DNA from: Pholiota molesta
Taxonomy: Eukaryota > Basidiomycota > Agaricomycetes > Agaricales > Strophariaceae
Assembly: GCA_014925825.1 (NCBI GenBank)
Contig: JACGCK010000093.1
Coordinates: 115,925 to 179,924 of the forward strand
Direction: 5' to 3'
DNA: 64,000 nucleotides
Part shown: one piece after another, positions 1 through 10,906 of the stretch
Layout: each line of letters opens with the position of its first letter
How positions within the stretch are numbered: the stretch's first letter is position 1
Position numbers and translations under genes: made by a program
The notes under the pieces: model-generated
Told to the model about the DNA's origin: nothing
What the model saw: the letters and a program-made list of their open reading frames with translations, nothing else
Database searches by the model: none

Positions 1-591
1 AAATTCGTGAATCGACCTTAATTCTGAATCTTTTTTGGTTCTCCTCGCGAGGAGAAACAACGCCGTGAATCCGATTCAGATTCATCCTCCATCTTGTCCT
101 TTGTATGCCCATTTACATCTTCCCTGTATAGCTAAACATAATTGTAATCAAATCAACCATCCCGTCCTTAGCTTTGTTGCTTCTCCTGCTACTTTACTCA
201 AGTTATGAACTTCACTTAACAAGAAAGCCTGTTACTCCTTAATCCAAGCTTGATTACCTTGCCTATATTTTTCCATGATCTCTTGAATCTCCTGACTAAA
301 CCATTTTATTATTGCAGATGCTCATTTTTTATGTGATGTTTGCTAATTTCAAGATCTACTCAAATTTTCGTAACATGTTGTTTGGGTTCTCCGGGCCATT
401 CAGTTTTTATTCAGTTTTCAATTCCACGAGCCACAGAGAAGATAATAAAGTGCAGTAAGTACTAATAAGAATGCATGAATCGTGCAAACAAATCTCTCCT
501 CAAGAATCGGGTTTTCCGGCTGTTCGAAATGGGGGGTCAGAGTCAGAATCCGATTCAAGGCGATTCTAGCCCGAAAATCGTGGTCTGAAGC
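1..591. other. Left flank of element A, no gene seen
   Basis: No coding region is recognisable here. The last five bases (587-591, GAAGC) are the left copy of the target-site duplication of element A; the matching copy is 28209-28213. The sequence before the insertion should be continuous with the 3' flank of the 255-aa gene at 28251-29194. Confidence 0.6.
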
Positions 592-959
592 TGTGACGGT
601 AGGGTCACTTCTGGGCGTATGCACGACCCCTCTTGATCGCACTTAGCCGTATATTGTATCTTGCCACGTCACATGATGTTTACCCGTATTTACATGTACC
701 ATACTTAGTCTACGGTAACACATCATGTATTTTAACTTACTTCTATGACTACTCGTTGACTTGCTCGCTGCTCGCACCGCGCTCGCTGTAGAGACCACCT
801 CTAACCCTCGCCGGCCGAGCACCCAGCAACTGCTCCCCTGTAGAGGGTGACACTACCTCAAGACCAGAGTCACAGGACAAGATGCGAGGATCCGTCGACC
901 GCTACGACGACCCTCGCCTCCCTTCTTGCGCAGGGATACTATATACGCTGGACGTCACA
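592..959 (+). repeat. 5' LTR of element A
   Basis: 368 bp, TG...CA ends, matching 27841-28208 without a difference that I can see. It is followed by one spacer base and the primer-binding site. A TATATA-like stretch lies near its 3' end (about 940-946). Confidence 0.95.
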
Positions 960-960
960 A

Positions 961-978
961 TGGTGGGGGCACCGCGGA
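961..978 (+). promoter_or_regulatory. Primer-binding site of element A
   Basis: The 18 bases TGGTGGGGGCACCGCGGA start with TGG, the complement of a tRNA CCA end, one base after the LTR. Exactly the same 18 bases are found, on the opposite strand, next to the LTR of element B at 10888-10905. The tRNA species is not identified here. Confidence 0.85.
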
Positions 979-1698
979 CTCCAGCCACTGCGCTAGAAGT
1001 CCTGTGCCGTGAAGGGCCACTCTGCCTGGGAGTCGAGAGAGGGAAGGGATAGGCGCTCGCGTGTCACCACGACACCGAGCGTCCCTCTTCGCTCTCATCC
1101 TCCCTTGGCGGCTAAACCCTCTTCCTACCCTTCGTAAGCTAGCAGGAGTAATCGCCTGGAGTAACTGCTCAGGAGACGGAAGGAATGGAGGGATCGACAT
1201 CTGCGCGCTCCAAAGTGCCGGACGTCCCTCTCTGTACCTACTCCCCCAGAGCGGCAAACTCGCCGATTGCTCTCTAGCTGGAGCAACAGCCGACTTGCAT
1301 ATGGTCTTCACCCCTTTCTTCCTTTCACCCCTATGGCGGCTGCGTTCGCCCGACGAAAAGACCATGCGCTCCTCGGCCCCTCCATTTTCCATTTTTACTT
1401 CCGCCTGGGCGAAAACATCTATCCGCCCTCGCTACCTGTTTTATCCTTATCCGACACTCGAGCCATGCGCTACTGGCGTGAAGGCCGGTCGAACCTTCCG
1501 GATTCTCTCTAATCCGTAGACGGCGTGCGCCCAGCTCGACATTCGAATCCTTGATGAATTTCAGTCTACTCCCCGATCTCCCAAATGAACTCTAGAGCTA
1601 TGCCGAAAATTCCCGAAGCCCCTCACTACTTAAGCGGGTGGATCTCGCTCTAACTTCCATACTCCTCTCGAAAAACGCTCCTTCGAGAAGTACCTGTC
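979..1698 (+). other. Untranslated leader of element A
   Basis: About 720 bp between the primer-binding site and the gag ATG. Overlapping open frames occur on both strands, but none resembles a known protein. It probably holds packaging and translation signals, which cannot be pinned down by eye. Confidence 0.5.
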
Positions 1699-4600
1699 AT
1701 GACTAAATCCGCTTCCAAATCCAAGGAGAAGGATCGCTCGTCGACAACCTCCCTGCCTTCCAACTTGCCTCGTACGAGGACGACTAACAATTCTCGTGCC
1801 GCCGCGCTTGAGAGTACCTCCGACTCTGCTTCCCTCCCATCTGGAAAACCCTCGAAGCGCGTCTCCATCATGGAGGAACCTGATCGCGACGCCTTCCCTC
1901 CTGGGAACCCGTCCCCGCTGAGACTTAGTGAACCCATCCTTACTCTCGCAAATCCGGAGGCTTTAAGCACTGGAGGCGATGAGGGTTTGGGCTCGCTAAA
2001 TGTCCCGGGAGGATACTACACTCCTCGGTTCACAGGTATCTCGGCCGCCAGTTCCTCTGCCCCGTCTCTCTCCTCGCTTGTCAGAGGAGTTACTCCATCA
2101 GGATCGGAATCGACGATTAATGGGCGAGACGCGGAGGGCATGGTTGCTCCCTTCCCTCGCGTCTTCGACGGAATCGAGCAAGCCGCGCACCTGGACCTCT
2201 ACATCGAACCTCTCCATTGGTCGGTCATCAAGTACCATGCCCTATACGACCCTAACTCGGACGTCGACCCGTTGCACAAGTTCGGCGCTGTGGATGGATA
2301 CTTACCCGGACGAACTCCAGAGGAATGCATGGAGTTGCGAGATGTCGTTTTTAGATGGACCCTCCCTCACAATCAGTTCATCTGGGAAGATCTCCCTTCA
2401 GCAGTCGAAACCTTTGCAGAATACGAGTTCTCCGTCCGTGATTTAATTCCCACTGATCTCGATGATACTACTTGTTACTCCGTGCTTCCTGCCCGACTCC
2501 TCGCTTTCGGCCACACCATCATCGCCTTATCGCAAGTCATCCAAGGGCTATCCGAATTCTTGCGTGAAGACTCCAAGGCTGTCTTTTCCATTGACCCTGG
2601 ATTTGTCATGCTACGACTGCTCGCCTGGCACGACAATCCTACGGAAATGGTGCTTACAGTGCCCATCTTGCAAGAAAGGTCTATCATCGCCATCCGACAC
2701 TGCAAGAAGTTGTTCAACCGTATCCGTCGATCATTCCTCACTTTCGACGAGGCCGAGTCGGTAACCTCCTACAATTCCACGAACGCTGAAGAACGCGAAA
2801 ACTACCTCTCGCGCTCGCCCCTTAGCGTCATCACCCGCCTTGCTTCTCACAAGGACCTGGGGAGGTCTCTCAATGACGATACACGCGCTGCCGTGGAATC
2901 CTTAACCGCTCGCAGGACGCAACTCGGCCGTCCGGACATCCACAGGATGCCTTACGTCCGTAGGGTTGGTACTCCTGCGATTACGGCCCCCGCGCGTGCG
3001 TCTGCAGAACGGCAAGCGTACGTCGCCTCCGTCGAAAACTCTCAGTATGCCCCTGGCGTAGCAGCCGGTGTAAATCAAGTCGAAGAATCCGTCAGCAGCT
3101 TCCTAGCGCGCAGAAACGCTTCGACTGCGCCCGCTTCGATCTCCAGTATCGCCCGTAATCACGCCGTCTCTACGCTGCCGGGCGTGGGTCGCTTCCCCTC
3201 TCTTCCATCGGCGCCCGATGCTCAAAGGGTGTCTCTTCCAACTGAAGGACACTCGTCCGCGCGGCGAGGGGTCCTACCAATGTCAGCCTCTGCGATCGCT
3301 TCTTCCCAAGCAAAGCCGGAAACCACTGCTCCCCCCACCCAGGGTTGGACAAGCTACAAGTTCTCCCAACCTCCTATCTTCCCTCCTGGGAGAGGCAGCG
3401 GTGGAGGAGGCGGCGGAGGAGGCGGCGGCGGAGGAGGCGGCGGAGGAGGCGGCGGCGGAGGAGGCGGCGGAGGAGGCGGCGGAGGAGGTGGTCCTGGTCC
3501 TGGCCACGGTATCGCATTCAATGATGACCATGGCGGAGGAGGCGGCGGTGGTGGAGGAGGAGGCGGCGGAGGAGGCGGCGGCGGAGGCGGTGGCGACGGA
3601 AATGGAGGAAGCGGCGGAGGAGGAAACCCCAGTGAATGGCAGGTCAACCCGAAACTGAATCTCTCAAGTCTGCCTTCCTGGGACGGGCGAGGCAAGTCCG
3701 TCATCGACTACCTCTCCGAAATGGCGGGCTTCGCGCGCCTCAGCGAACGTATGAAACGAGACATTGCTCAAGTAGCTTCTTACAAGTGGACCGGGAACGC
3801 TAAAAGGTGGTGGGAGGCCCTCCCGATGGCAGAACAAGTCTACTTCAGCCGCCACTGGGACAACATGCTCATGGGCATTCGCAACCAATTCCTTGACGAA
3901 ACTTGGGTCCGTGATCGCACCCAAGAATTCGAAGAGATGCGTTTCCGGCAAGCCTCTCATTCGAAGGAATCCCCTTTGGATTTCATTCAGAGGCGCATCC
4001 GTTATCATTCATTCTTGTTTGACTCGGATACTGACGGCCGCGGCGCTGTCTCGCGCATCCTACGCACGCAACCCGTGGAGTGGGGGGCGACGCTCAACGA
4101 AGAAGCTTGCCCGACCATACTTGAGCTTCTTAAGGTGGCTTCTCGGATGGGTAAATCCCTTGAGAGTCAATACATCCTCAATGAAAGTCTACGCCAGCCG
4201 GCTTCTTCCTCCATTAAGACCAACCCTTTCTCTAAGAGTTCTTCCGGCAGCTCATTCAAACGTCGCAACGCTAATGTGGCTGAACGCCGGGAAGATGAAG
4301 AGAAGTCGAGCGAGGAAGAGAGTTCATCGGAGGAAGAGGAGGAGGAACGTAAGGATGTCTTTGCAGCTACTTCCAGGAGGGGCCCTGTCAAGCCCCGTTC
4401 CAACTTCCCTGGGGGAAAAACCATAGATGGATACTCCTTCGCTAGGGATGACTCGGTGTCGAGCGACCGCCTGCCAAATGGCGGTTGCTTCATCTGTACC
4501 AGTCCCAAGCACTTCTATCGAGACTGCCCTCATTTTGGGCGTTTCCAGAGCTTGCGTAGCGCCAATATGATACATGTAGATTGGGATCCAGATCAGGAGA

Positions 4601-5736
4601 AGGAATGGGATCGCGAGTACTTAGCTATGATTGTTGAATCCAGGGCCTCGGCCACTTCTTCCGCTTATGACAAGACCTCTGAGAGAACAACCCTTGTGAA
4701 GGAAGTACATACGGTTGACGCTCATCAAACCGGCGCTTTCGCCTTCCACGCTTCCCTTAAGATTGACGCGCCTAACCGTAATGTCCGTCGTCGACTGGAA
4801 ATGGACACCAAAGCGAAAGGCAAAGCTAAGGAAGTTGAAAGCGAGTTCCGTTTGCCTCGTGCCGTACGTCGTCAAAAACTCAAGTCTAGGCAGAATATTT
4901 TATCTCCTTCGGGCAAGACATTGAGTGAGGACGTTCTTGGAGATGTCGGGGTATCTAAGGGCAAGAGCTTCGGCTCCACTCTCGATACTACCGCCTCTGG
5001 GAGCACCCCCTCCTCTGAGATCCTTGTCGCCAAGAAAGGACGATCTCTGCCGGAAGGACTGGGTTCCTTAGGTTCACGAGCCTTGCAGATCCGCGCTAAA
5101 GTACACTCCTTGAGTAACGAGGACTTCGATGCCAGAATGGACACAGGCGCAGATATCACGCTCATGTCAGAAGAGTTCTACAACTCGTTCTCTGACCTGC
5201 CTCGCCTCAAGGAAGGTCTGCGAATGAAGCTCTACCACTTGACGGGAAATGCCAAAGTCTTGGGTTATGTGCGGACGACGCTTTTTGCGGTGGCGAATGA
5301 CGGCACGATTGTCAGCTTTGAACTTGAAGCATATGTAGTGAAAGGCATGCGGGTGCCACTCTTGATCGGCGAAGACTTCCAGACCACTTACGAGTTAGGT
5401 CTGGAACGACATGCTTCAGGACATTGTGAAGTCAAAGTAGGGCGCGACTCTACCCTGACCATTCCGGCTTCATCGACTCTGAGTGTGGAGTTGGGCTTCG
5501 AAGTTCGTCAAGCCTACACCACGCAATCTTTTGTACGCTCTAAAGCGGTGCGCCGCGGCAAAGCTAAGGCTCGGTTTGACTCAAAGGAGTCGGTCGTCAC
5601 CGCGGTAGAAGATGTTCTTATCTCACCCGGGTCAGTGCACAACGTGAAGATTGATGGGGCATTCGGCGATGTGATGCCTAGGGTCTGCATCAGAGCGCTC
5701 GAGGGGACTTCGGAGAGGGTAGAAGACGAGGGATGA
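1699..5736 (+). CDS. Gag-protease part of the element A polyprotein, interrupted by element B
   Basis: The ORF begins at ATG 1699 and runs as retrotransposon sequence to 5669; the last 22 codons, to the stop at 5736, are read from the LTR of inserted element B. Residues 1-560 are an unrecognised N-terminal region. Residues about 568-596 and 612-635 are nearly pure glycine (GGNGGN repeats). Residues about 670-834 match the retrotransposon Gag core. A CCHC zinc knuckle lies at C930-C933-H938-C943 and should bind RNA. An acidic stretch precedes the knuckle. An aspartic protease follows, with the catalytic motif DTGAD at D1148 and a flap-like region ending in LLIGEDF. Gag packages the RNA and the protease would mature the polyprotein. 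The frame resumes after element B at 11335: B plus its target duplication is 5667 bp, a multiple of three. Confidence 0.9.
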   Translation: MTKSASKSKEKDRSSTTSLPSNLPRTRTTNNSRAAALESTSDSASLPSGKPSKRVSIMEEPDRDAFPPGNPSPLRLSEPILTLANPEALSTGGDEGLGSLNVPGGYYTPRFTGISAASSSAPSLSSLVRGVTPSGSESTINGRDAEGMVAPFPRVFDGIEQAAHLDLYIEPLHWSVIKYHALYDPNSDVDPLHKFGAVDGYLPGRTPEECMELRDVVFRWTLPHNQFIWEDLPSAVETFAEYEFSVRDLIPTDLDDTTCYSVLPARLLAFGHTIIALSQVIQGLSEFLREDSKAVFSIDPGFVMLRLLAWHDNPTEMVLTVPILQERSIIAIRHCKKLFNRIRRSFLTFDEAESVTSYNSTNAEERENYLSRSPLSVITRLASHKDLGRSLNDDTRAAVESLTARRTQLGRPDIHRMPYVRRVGTPAITAPARASAERQAYVASVENSQYAPGVAAGVNQVEESVSSFLARRNASTAPASISSIARNHAVSTLPGVGRFPSLPSAPDAQRVSLPTEGHSSARRGVLPMSASAIASSQAKPETTAPPTQGWTSYKFSQPPIFPPGRGSGGGGGGGGGGGGGGGGGGGGGGGGGGGGGGGPGPGHGIAFNDDHGGGGGGGGGGGGGGGGGGGGGDGNGGSGGGGNPSEWQVNPKLNLSSLPSWDGRGKSVIDYLSEMAGFARLSERMKRDIAQVASYKWTGNAKRWWEALPMAEQVYFSRHWDNMLMGIRNQFLDETWVRDRTQEFEEMRFRQASHSKESPLDFIQRRIRYHSFLFDSDTDGRGAVSRILRTQPVEWGATLNEEACPTILELLKVASRMGKSLESQYILNESLRQPASSSIKTNPFSKSSSGSSFKRRNANVAERREDEEKSSEEESSSEEEEEERKDVFAATSRRGPVKPRSNFPGGKTIDGYSFARDDSVSSDRLPNGGCFICTSPKHFYRDCPHFGRFQSLRSANMIHVDWDPDQEKEWDREYLAMIVESRASATSSAYDKTSERTTLVKEVHTVDAHQTGAFAFHASLKIDAPNRNVRRRLEMDTKAKGKAKEVESEFRLPRAVRRQKLKSRQNILSPSGKTLSEDVLGDVGVSKGKSFGSTLDTTASGSTPSSEILVAKKGRSLPEGLGSLGSRALQIRAKVHSLSNEDFDARMDTGADITLMSEEFYNSFSDLPRLKEGLRMKLYHLTGNAKVLGYVRTTLFAVANDGTIVSFELEAYVVKGMRVPLLIGEDFQTTYELGLERHASGHCEVKVGRDSTLTIPASSTLSVELGFEVRQAYTTQSFVRSKAVRRGKAKARFDSKESVVTAVEDVLISPGSVHNVKIDGAFGDVMPRVCIRALEGTSERVEDEG
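3400..3600 (+). repeat. Poly-glycine-coding GGCGGA microsatellite in gag
   Basis: Two blocks of GGN codons, about 3401-3486 and 3534-3596, separated by a short linker, are built from irregular GGCGGAGGA units. The opposite strand reads as poly-proline or poly-alanine in other frames; those antisense ORFs are artefacts. A low-complexity tract inside Gag is length-prone and may differ between copies. Confidence 0.85.
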
Positions 5737-6094
5737 GATATGGATGTAACCCTATCCTAGGGAAGCAGTATATGGATGCTCAGCCCGAACCAAGTGCGCT
5801 GTAAGGCAGCCGCCTATGCCGACATGTTACCCTTGACGGGGGTCAGGTAACCCATGACTGGGGCCGTGTTACCCAGGGCGGGGGTCCTATCACCCAGGTC
5901 AGGGAGCGAGACAGCTGGTCATGGCTAGCAGGGTTGTAGATCCTCTACGAAGGTGTTGTGGTTCAGGTCAAAGGTTATATCATAAGGAGAGAGGCTGCAT
6001 GGTGGCAACCTCAACTACAGGACATGTGACTATCATGTGACTACCATGTGATCTACAGTCCTCTGTACAAGTACCTAAGTATCCAGTCGTCACA
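5670..6094 (-). repeat. 3' LTR of element B
   Basis: 425 bp, matching 10907-11331. It is the 3' LTR because the polypurine tract abuts it at 6095. It supplies the premature stop codon of the gag frame at 5734-5736. Confidence 0.93.
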
Positions 6095-6107
6095 GTGCCC
6101 CCCACTT
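6095..6107 (-). promoter_or_regulatory. Polypurine tract of element B
   Basis: On the minus strand this reads AAGTGGGGGGCAC directly before the LTR start TGTGACG. Element A has the similar AGACGGGGGGCTC before its own 3' LTR. Confidence 0.75.
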
Positions 6108-6879
6108 GTCCAGAGGGCATGTACTCTAATGGAAAAAAGCATAAAACATATAGGTAAAAATAGAAAGAAAAATGAATCACAATGGCCCCCCAAATTAGGC
6201 CAAAATAATATAAAGTAAAAATTTTGGGAAGAATAAGCAAGAAAATAAAATAAGAGAAAAAGGAAAAAATTTGGTTTCCAAATTCTCTGACCTTCCAAGG
6301 TAGATCTACAAGAGATCAAAGAGGGAATAGAGGATGGCTTCCTAACTCCAGATAGGAGAGTCAACCAATCCTAAGGCATCCTCCAAGAGCTAGAGCAAAG
6401 CTCTAGACTAGCTCTACAGATCTAGAAGGATCTGAGAGGATACAGAGGATAGCTTCCCTGCTCCATATAGGAGAGTCAGCCACTCCTGGCACTCCAGCAT
6501 CCTAGAGGAGCTAGGGGCATAGCCATACGGTAGCTCCTCCAAGGGATCATAGCCTGATCCCAGACATAGGGATAGATAGGGTAATAGGAGGACCCATGGT
6601 CCTACCCCCTACCCCTGCCCCCCACTTCTTTCGGTGTGCAGGCCAGACAGCGGGCATAGGATGAGGCATGTCTAGGAATGGGCAGCTAAAGAAGTACAGA
6701 GGAAGAAAAAGAGGAAAAGAAAATCCAGGGCCACAGAGTGGAAAGAAAAAGGAAAGGACAGAGTAGACTCTGGCAGGTGGAAAGAAAAGCAAAAAAAAGG
6801 GATAAGAATGGAAAGAAAAAGGGCCCACTGGTCAGGATATGCTAAATGAGCTCAGCAGGAGGGAAGGAAAGCCTAGCAT
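6108..6879. other. Purine-rich interior of element B
   Basis: AG-rich sequence on the plus strand with many GAAAGAAAAAG and AGCTAG-type short repeats. Open frames here are low in complexity and resemble no protein. No function is assigned. Confidence 0.5.
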
Positions 6880-7330
6880 GTTCGAAACTTCGTCGTTTTG
6901 CGCGTATAAGGGCTTGAAAGATGCGTCTTCGCAATCGTAACAGAGCCAAAAAAATTTGCGTGGAAAACGGAGCAGCCGTTCCGGAGATATAGGACAATCT
7001 TCATTGAAGGGTAGGAAGAGGAGGAAAGGGGATGGTAAATTCGAATGTGCATCGTTTCATGCGAGTAAGGGCTTGAAAGTTGCGTCTTCGCAAACGTTAC
7101 AAGTTACAAAAAAAACCGCATGAGAATCGAAAGCATCGTTCCAGAGATACGGGCCAATCTTTCCTGAAGGGTAGGAAGAGGAGGAAAGGGGATGGTAAAT
7201 TCGAATGTGCATCGTTTCATGCGAGTAAGGGCTTGAAAGTTGCGTCTTCGCAAACGTTACAAGTTACAAAAAACCGCATGAGAATCGAAAGCATCGTTCC
7301 AGAGATACGGGCCAGTCTTTCCTGATGATG
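6880..7330. repeat. About 160-bp direct repeats in element B
   Basis: A unit containing GGGCTTGAAAG, GCGTCTTCGCAA and the A-run followed by CCGCATGAGAATCG recurs with a spacing near 160 bp; for example GAGGAAAGGGGATGG starts at 7021 and 7181. The unit shares motifs with the longer array that follows, so it may be a shortened form of it. Confidence 0.75.
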
Positions 7331-10310
7331 AAGTTGGAAGGAATGATGAGGAGTGGATGATGTCCCGGAATATTCCACTGAATAGATCGTCATGTTCTTG
7401 AGCTCGATAGAACCGGAGAGTCGAGGTGAATACAAATCCGAAGCCTCCAGGAGGGGACCTGCCATGGTTACCAAGAGCGAACTTAGTCTCAGATCAGAGC
7501 ACTGAAATGAGACATATGGTCCAGTTCACTCAAATTTCGTTCGTTTGGCCTGCGCAGGGGCTTATTCGACGCGGCCTGCGTAGCCTAACACGCCGTAAAA
7601 ATTTGCTAAGGGATTGGATGTCTGGTTCTTGAGAAACGGCCAAATCTTCGCTCTAGTGATAGAGATGGAGGGAAAGGAGGAAGATGGGCCCCCCAGAGTG
7701 TTCCACTGGTCAAAACAGGGTGATCTGGGTGTCGTTAGAACCGGACAAAGAAGGAGAAGTCGAATCCCGAAGCAGAATAGGGCTAGAGGCGATGGAAGCC
7801 AAAAAGAGAACGAAATTTCGGACCAGAGGTCCAAAATAGACAAAAGTGCACTCCTCATCGAGAATTCCAAAGATTCGCTCGAGCAGGGGCTTGAAAGATG
7901 CGCCCTGCGCGGCCCAGCACAGCGCAAAAAGCCGCGAAGCAACCGCAGGTCCGGTTCTTGAGTTATAGTCCAATATGCATTGAAGGTACTGATCAAGGGG
8001 AGGAAGAGGTAATGGGCCCCCCAGAATGATCTACTGCATAGAATTGGACGTTCTTGCACTCGTTAAAACCGGGCGAGCAAGGCGAGCTCGAATCCAAAAG
8101 GATATTGTGAGTCCATGAGCTGGTTGCTGAGATCGAGCGAAATTTCTGGACAGAGCTCCGAAATGGGCCAAGGAATTTTACTTGTCCAAATAGCCATCGT
8201 TCTCCACATTCAAGGGCTCAAAAGAAGCGGCTTGAGGAGTAGAAACAAACGCAAAAATAACCGACAGGTTCTGAAGAGCTGATCCGGATATATTGCCCAA
8301 TCTCTGCCCAAGGTAGAAAGTATGGGACAGGGAGAAGGAGATCAGGCATCTCGGAACATTCTACTGTGTAGAATTCGACGTTCTTGAGCTCGTTAGAACC
8401 GTATGAATGAGTCGAGCTCGAATCCAAAAAGAGCTAACGAATTGAAGCAGTAGTTGTTGAGATCCGGAATGAAGTGACTCTAGAGAGCCCAAATGACTGA
8501 AAGGGCAGAAGTCGGTTGAATGTCGCTCGTTCTCGTCGCGCAGGGCATCGTTAGATGCGTATAAGCGAGCTCTTGAGGCCTCAAAAAACCGCGGGTCAAT
8601 CTGAGCAGTTTTCACAGAGATATGAGACAATCTCTGGTCATAGGATGATCAAGAGAGAGCCAGTGTAGATGGCAAAGTCCCAGGATGATCTACTGCTCGG
8701 AATCTAATGATCTTGGGCTCATTAAAACGGGACGGATGAGTAGATCTCGAATCCGAAATCCGTTTATGAGTAGACTCCGCGGTTGATGAGAACGAAATTG
8801 ATGTCTCATCAGGAGGCTGAGATGACTGTAAAGTCATAGCTCGGGCGATACACAACGGTTTGGAACGTTCAAGGGCGCTTTCAAACGAGGCGAACAAGGG
8901 CTTTCCAGCGCAAAACACCGCGTAATGATAGACTAAGCGGTTGAGGAGATATGGCCCAACTCTGCTCAGAACAGGAGCAATGGAGGAGCATGAGGACATG
9001 CCAGTATTTTGGAAGGTTCTCCTGTTCGGAATGGGATGATCTTGGGCTCGATAGAACCGGACGGATGAGGCGAGCTCGAATCCGAAGAGATCACCCAGAT
9101 ACGGGCAGTCGTTGATGAGAACGAATTTGGTTTCACATCAGGAGACCAAAATGTCTCAAAGGCCATATCTCGCTTGGAAATCGCTTGCTAGACACGCGCA
9201 GGGCCTCGTTGGAAACGCCTCGACAAGCGCGACGGAGCGCAAAAAACCGCGCGACAATCCATGGACTGGTTGAGGAGAAGCGGATGAATCTGTCCTCAGA
9301 GTAGGAACAGCAGGGCAGGAGGACATCGAAGATTTCGGAGATGTTGTCTGCTCGGAATTCAATGATCTTGGGCTCTCCAGAACCTGACGGATGAGCCGAG
9401 CTCGAATCCGAAAAGACCTTAATGATCCGGGGTCTGGGAGGCGAGAACGAATCGATTTCGTCTCAAGACATCGAAATGTCTCATCATCCGCTTCTCACTC
9501 AAAAGTGGAGTGTCTGGGGTTATTGAAGGTGCATTCGATATCGATTTGATAAGGCCCACAAGCAGCAAAAAAACGCTTGGCAATCCATGGAACGGTTGAG
9601 GAGAAGCAGATGCATCTCTGTTCTTAGACCAGAAACTGAGGAGCATGAGAACATGCAGAGATTTCGGAGACTTCCTGTGCTCGGAATCCAACAATCTTGG
9701 GTTTGAAAGAACCGGACGGATGAGACGAGCTCGAATCCGAAGAGATCTTGATGGTCCGAGGTTTGGAAGGCGAGAACGAATCAATTTCGTCTCAGGACAT
9801 CGAAATGTCTCAGCATCTGTTTCTCACTCAAGAGTGGAATGTTTGGGGTGATTGAAGGCGCATTCGATATCGTCTTGACAAGCTCCACAAGCTGCAAAAC
9901 ACCGCTTGGCGATCCATGGAACGGTTGGGGGAAACAGATGAATCTCTGTTCTTAGACCAGGAACAGAGGAGCATGAGGACATGCAGAGATTTCGAAAACT
10001 TCCTGTGCTCGGAATCCAACGATCTTAAGCTTGAAAGAGCCGGACGGATGAGACGAGCTCGAATCCGAAGAGATCTGGATGGTCCGATGTTTGGAAAGTG
10101 AGAACGAATCGATTTCGTCTCACGACATCGAAATGTCTCATCATCCGTTTCTCACCCAAAGGTGGGTCGTTTGGGGCCTTCAAGGGCGCGTTTGATATCG
10201 CTTCGACGAGGGCTACAAGCCGCAAAAATCCGCTTGTCGATCCAAGGAGTGGTTTGGGAGATATGGGGCCATCAATCCAACCAGTATCATCATCTTCCCT
10301 CCAAATCATC
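7331..10310. repeat. Nine-unit degenerate tandem array of about 328 bp in element B
   Basis: The landmark GAGCTCGAATCC or a close variant starts at about 7424, 7756, 8084, 8414, 8743, 9072, 9398, 9727 and 10055, giving spacings of 326-332 bp. Each unit also contains a GCAAAAAACCGC-like stretch, GATCTTGGGCTC and AGAACCGGACGG. The units differ at many positions, so the array is old or diverging while the flanking LTRs are identical. The unit has no long ORF conserved between copies. Confidence 0.88.
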
Positions 10311-10439
10311 ATAAGTCCAATTCCAGAGGAACTCCTTGGCTGAGGAGCATTCCTAGAACCAGAGGGAAGGTGGAAAGGGGTGAAGGGCATAGCAAAAAGG
10401 TGAAGGGAGAGCATAAAAGGGTTTTGGGGCCAATGCAAG

Positions 10440-10870
10440 TAGGGACATATCCAAGATTCCAAACCAGCTGGCAGGAGAGTCAACCCAACCTGGATCAGAG
10501 AGGAACCTCAGAGATGAGTAGGGACTATCAGAGACAGTCAACCCAACCCAGATCCAAGGGGAGAAGGGAGGATGTAGAATCCAACCCAAGTAGGGACATA
10601 TCCAAGCCAGCTGGCAGGAGAGTCAACCCAACCTGGATCAGAGAGGAACCTCAGAGATGAGTAGGGACTATCACAGACAGTCAACCCAACCCAGATCCAA
10701 GGGGAGAAGGGAGGATGTAGAATCCAACCCAAGTAGGGACTACTCCATGCCAGCTAGCAGGAGAGTCAACCCAACCTGGATCAGAGAGGAACCTCAGACA
10801 TGAGTAGGGACCATCAGAGACAGTCAACCCAACCCAGATCCAAGGGGAGAAGGGAGGAATCCCAGGTCAG
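10440..10870. repeat. Three tandem copies of a 143-bp unit in element B
   Basis: The string AACCTGGATCAGAGAGG starts at about 10487, 10630 and 10773, an exact 143-bp spacing, and the units are nearly identical. They sit just inside the primer-binding-site end of element B. Confidence 0.88.
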
Positions 10871-10887
10871 AGACCCTCTAGGTGAAG

Positions 10888-10905
10888 TCCGCGGTGCCCC
10901 CACCA
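10888..10905 (-). promoter_or_regulatory. Primer-binding site of element B
   Basis: Reverse complement of the 18-base primer-binding site of element A, one base inside the 5' LTR (10907-11331). It fixes the minus orientation of B and shows that A and B use the same tRNA primer. Confidence 0.85.
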
Positions 10906-10906
10906 T

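Noticed and set aside
3218..3704. Long poly-Ala, poly-Glu and poly-Pro frames over the gag Gly tract on both strands
   Set aside because: They are frame shadows of the GGCGGA repeat; only the sense gag frame has domain support on both sides.
7331..10310. tRNA-like or SINE-like interpretation of the 328-bp units because of the GAGCTCGAATCC box
   Set aside because: There is no matching A-box at the right distance and no cloverleaf; the likeness is mentioned only as a hint.
10440..10870. CRISPR-like array
   Set aside because: Units of 143 bp are contiguous, without unique spacers, in a eukaryotic retroelement.
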